Shown here one piece after another: positions 5,278-6,229 of a stretch of DNA of 6,229 bases. A model generated the notes under the pieces. That model did not search any database. It was given only the letters and a program-made list of their open reading frames with translations, and was not told the origin of the DNA. Location: NCBI GenBank assembly GCA_012965445.1, contig DTSJ01000492.1, positions 1 through 6,229 on the forward strand, in the 5' to 3' direction. Made by a program: the position numbers and the translations under genes. Each line of letters opens with the position of its first letter. Within the stretch, counting starts at the first letter, position 1. This DNA is from Candidatus Hydrogenedentota bacterium. GTDB lineage: Bacteria > Hydrogenedentota > Hydrogenedentia > Hydrogenedentiales > GCA-2746185.

Positions 5278-6229
5278 ATGAAGCATAATCACTTCTCACG
5301 AAAATTACAACTTTTTACCGCTAGATCTGAACCCAACCACCCGATAAGAAATACTCTTCCATTTAGCTCTATTGAGAGGGGTCAAATCCACATTTTGCTG
5401 AAACAAGGTATGCATCCGATGAACATTGCCAGCGAACTTGGGCGCGCGCCGTCCACGATTGGGCGCGAGATTCAGCGCAATAGTACTGTGCGTGGCTACG
5501 ACCCGGAACGTGCGCAACGTCAATATGATGAACGCCGCAAAGCGTGTCGCCCGAATACGAAATTGGGGCATGCGCCGTTATTCGATTATGTCATCTCCAA
5601 GATACGTGATGAGGAATGGACGCCTGAAACGGTCTACATTCGACTGCCGCTGGATTTCCCGGACGACGCGAAGATGCGGGTGAGTCACGAGACGATTTAT
5701 CGCGAGATTTACACGCGGCACGACTTGCACTACCTGATAGGGTGCCTGCCCCAATCACGGCCCAAGCGTAGAAAACGCGGGCAGGGAAAAACGCGCAGAT
5801 GGCCATCGATTCCCAACCGAGTCGGTATTGAGCACCGACCCGCACACGTCGAAGAACGCATCGAACCCGGGCACTGGGAAGCCGACACCATCTTCGGTAA
5901 GAATCAAGAGAGTTTTCTCGTGACGCTCGTGGAGAGAAGTGCACGGATTCTATGTGCCGTCGAAGTATTCAGCAAACACGCTGACGTAGTCGCCAAGGCC
6001 GTTACCGAACTCCTCATCGAGCTGCCTACGTCATGGGTTAAAACGATCACCTTCGACAACGGTACCGAATTCGCCGAACACGAAAAAGTAGTAGCCATGC
6101 TCAACGTAAAAACCTACTTCGCCGATGCATACTCCTCTTGGCAACGCGGCACCAACGAAAATACCAGACCAAGAAAATGCCTTAACGCAAGAACACCAAA
6201 CGAAATCTTCCAAATTCAAAGGCATTTTC
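5278..6229 (+). CDS. IS30-family transposase, internally deleted, 3' end cut by window
   Basis: Translation in this frame gives an IS30-type DDE transposase. It has an N-terminal helix-turn-helix (SSIERGQIHILLKQG onward, then PSTIGREIQRN), a middle region with WTPETVY and SHETIYREIY, and the catalytic core. The triad is D in GHWEADTI (codon 5884), D in TFDNGTEF (codon 6055) and E in RGTNENT (codon 6157). Exactly 33 residues separate the second D from E, as in the family. Directly after NENT (codon ending 6165) the sequence jumps to RPRKCLNARTP, which normally comes about 31 residues later, so an in-frame deletion of roughly 93 nt is likely. The frame is still open at the edge, probably a few codons short of the end. 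The start is uncertain. ATG 5278 is used here, but family homology begins only near 5350; ATG 5230 and 5410 are also in frame, and none has a ribosome site. Probably a defective transposase. Confidence 0.82.
   Translation, partial: MKHNHFSRKLQLFTARSEPNHPIRNTLPFSSIERGQIHILLKQGMHPMNIASELGRAPSTIGREIQRNSTVRGYDPERAQRQYDERRKACRPNTKLGHAPLFDYVISKIRDEEWTPETVYIRLPLDFPDDAKMRVSHETIYREIYTRHDLHYLIGCLPQSRPKRRKRGQGKTRRWPSIPNRVGIEHRPAHVEERIEPGHWEADTIFGKNQESFLVTLVERSARILCAVEVFSKHADVVAKAVTELLIELPTSWVKTITFDNGTEFAEHEKVVAMLNVKTYFADAYSSWQRGTNENTRPRKCLNARTPNEIFQIQRHF
5282..5310 (-). promoter_or_regulatory. Candidate promoter of the FKBP gene
   Basis: On the minus strand TTGTAA (5305-5310) and TATGCT (5282-5287) are separated by exactly 17 nt, each matching four of six consensus positions. 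Transcription would start near 5275, giving a leader of about 67 nt. The site sits right at the uncertain left edge of the IS30 element, so part of it could come from the insertion sequence. Tentative. Confidence 0.3.
5344..6229 (+). mobile_element. IS30-family insertion sequence, left part (ends not defined)
   Basis: The element is recognised only through its transposase. The right terminal repeat is outside the window, so the inverted repeats and target duplication cannot be matched. The left end must lie somewhere between about 5278 and 5350, beside the FKBP promoter region; the start given is where family homology roughly begins. I see no second gene or cargo. Confidence 0.65.

Noticed and set aside
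5209..5292. Longer FKBP start at 5292
   Set aside because: It would place 28 polar residues in front of a clean signal peptide, and the ribosome site fits ATG 5208. The segment is better read as untranslated leader and promoter.
5341..5380. Two frameshifts at the transposase N-terminus (another frame reads KKYSSI)
   Set aside because: The in-frame reading PFSSIERG already lines up with the usual HLTxxERG start of IS30 proteins without any shift, so frameshifts are not needed.

Overview
The window holds six protein genes from a bacterium of medium GC content. It reads as a chromosomal fragment with an insertion sequence at its right edge. The protein types (MoxR/VWA pair, secreted GH3-plus-PKD protein, Mip/FkpA-like FKBP with an Ala-rich linker, IS30 element) and the paucity of strong Shine-Dalgarno sites would suit a PVC-group organism such as a Phycisphaerae-like planctomycete. 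That placement is impression only: no rRNA or marker gene is present.

Layout, left to right. (1) Positions 1-1143, minus strand: a two-gene operon with a MoxR-type AAA+ ATPase (start 1143) followed after 17 nt by a CoxE-like VWA-domain protein that runs off the left edge. The second gene is cut by the window, and I found it by translating the edge. (2) Positions 1144-1362: a 219-nt divergent control region with candidate promoters for both sides and three in-phase copies of a CCGTTC-type repeat. (3) Positions 1363-4499, plus strand: a secreted GH3-fold protein with a C-terminal PKD domain, whose stop codon overlaps by one base the start of mutY. (4) Positions 4516-5208, minus strand: an exported FKBP-type peptidyl-prolyl isomerase, convergent with mutY. 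Its intrinsic terminator lies inside the mutY 3' coding end. (5) About 5278-6229, plus strand: an IS30-family transposase gene, cut by the right edge and carrying what looks like an in-frame internal deletion just after the catalytic Glu.

Three points stand out. The GH3 protein keeps the fold signatures but has lost every recognisable catalytic or sugar-binding motif, so it looks like a secreted pseudoenzyme, and it is translationally coupled to a DNA-repair gene. MutY carries a complete, apparently catalytic Nudix box in its C-terminal domain, where the classical MutY domain is degenerate. The transposase has an intact DD(33)E triad but lacks about 31 residues directly after it. I saw no rRNA, tRNA, CRISPR array or phage module.
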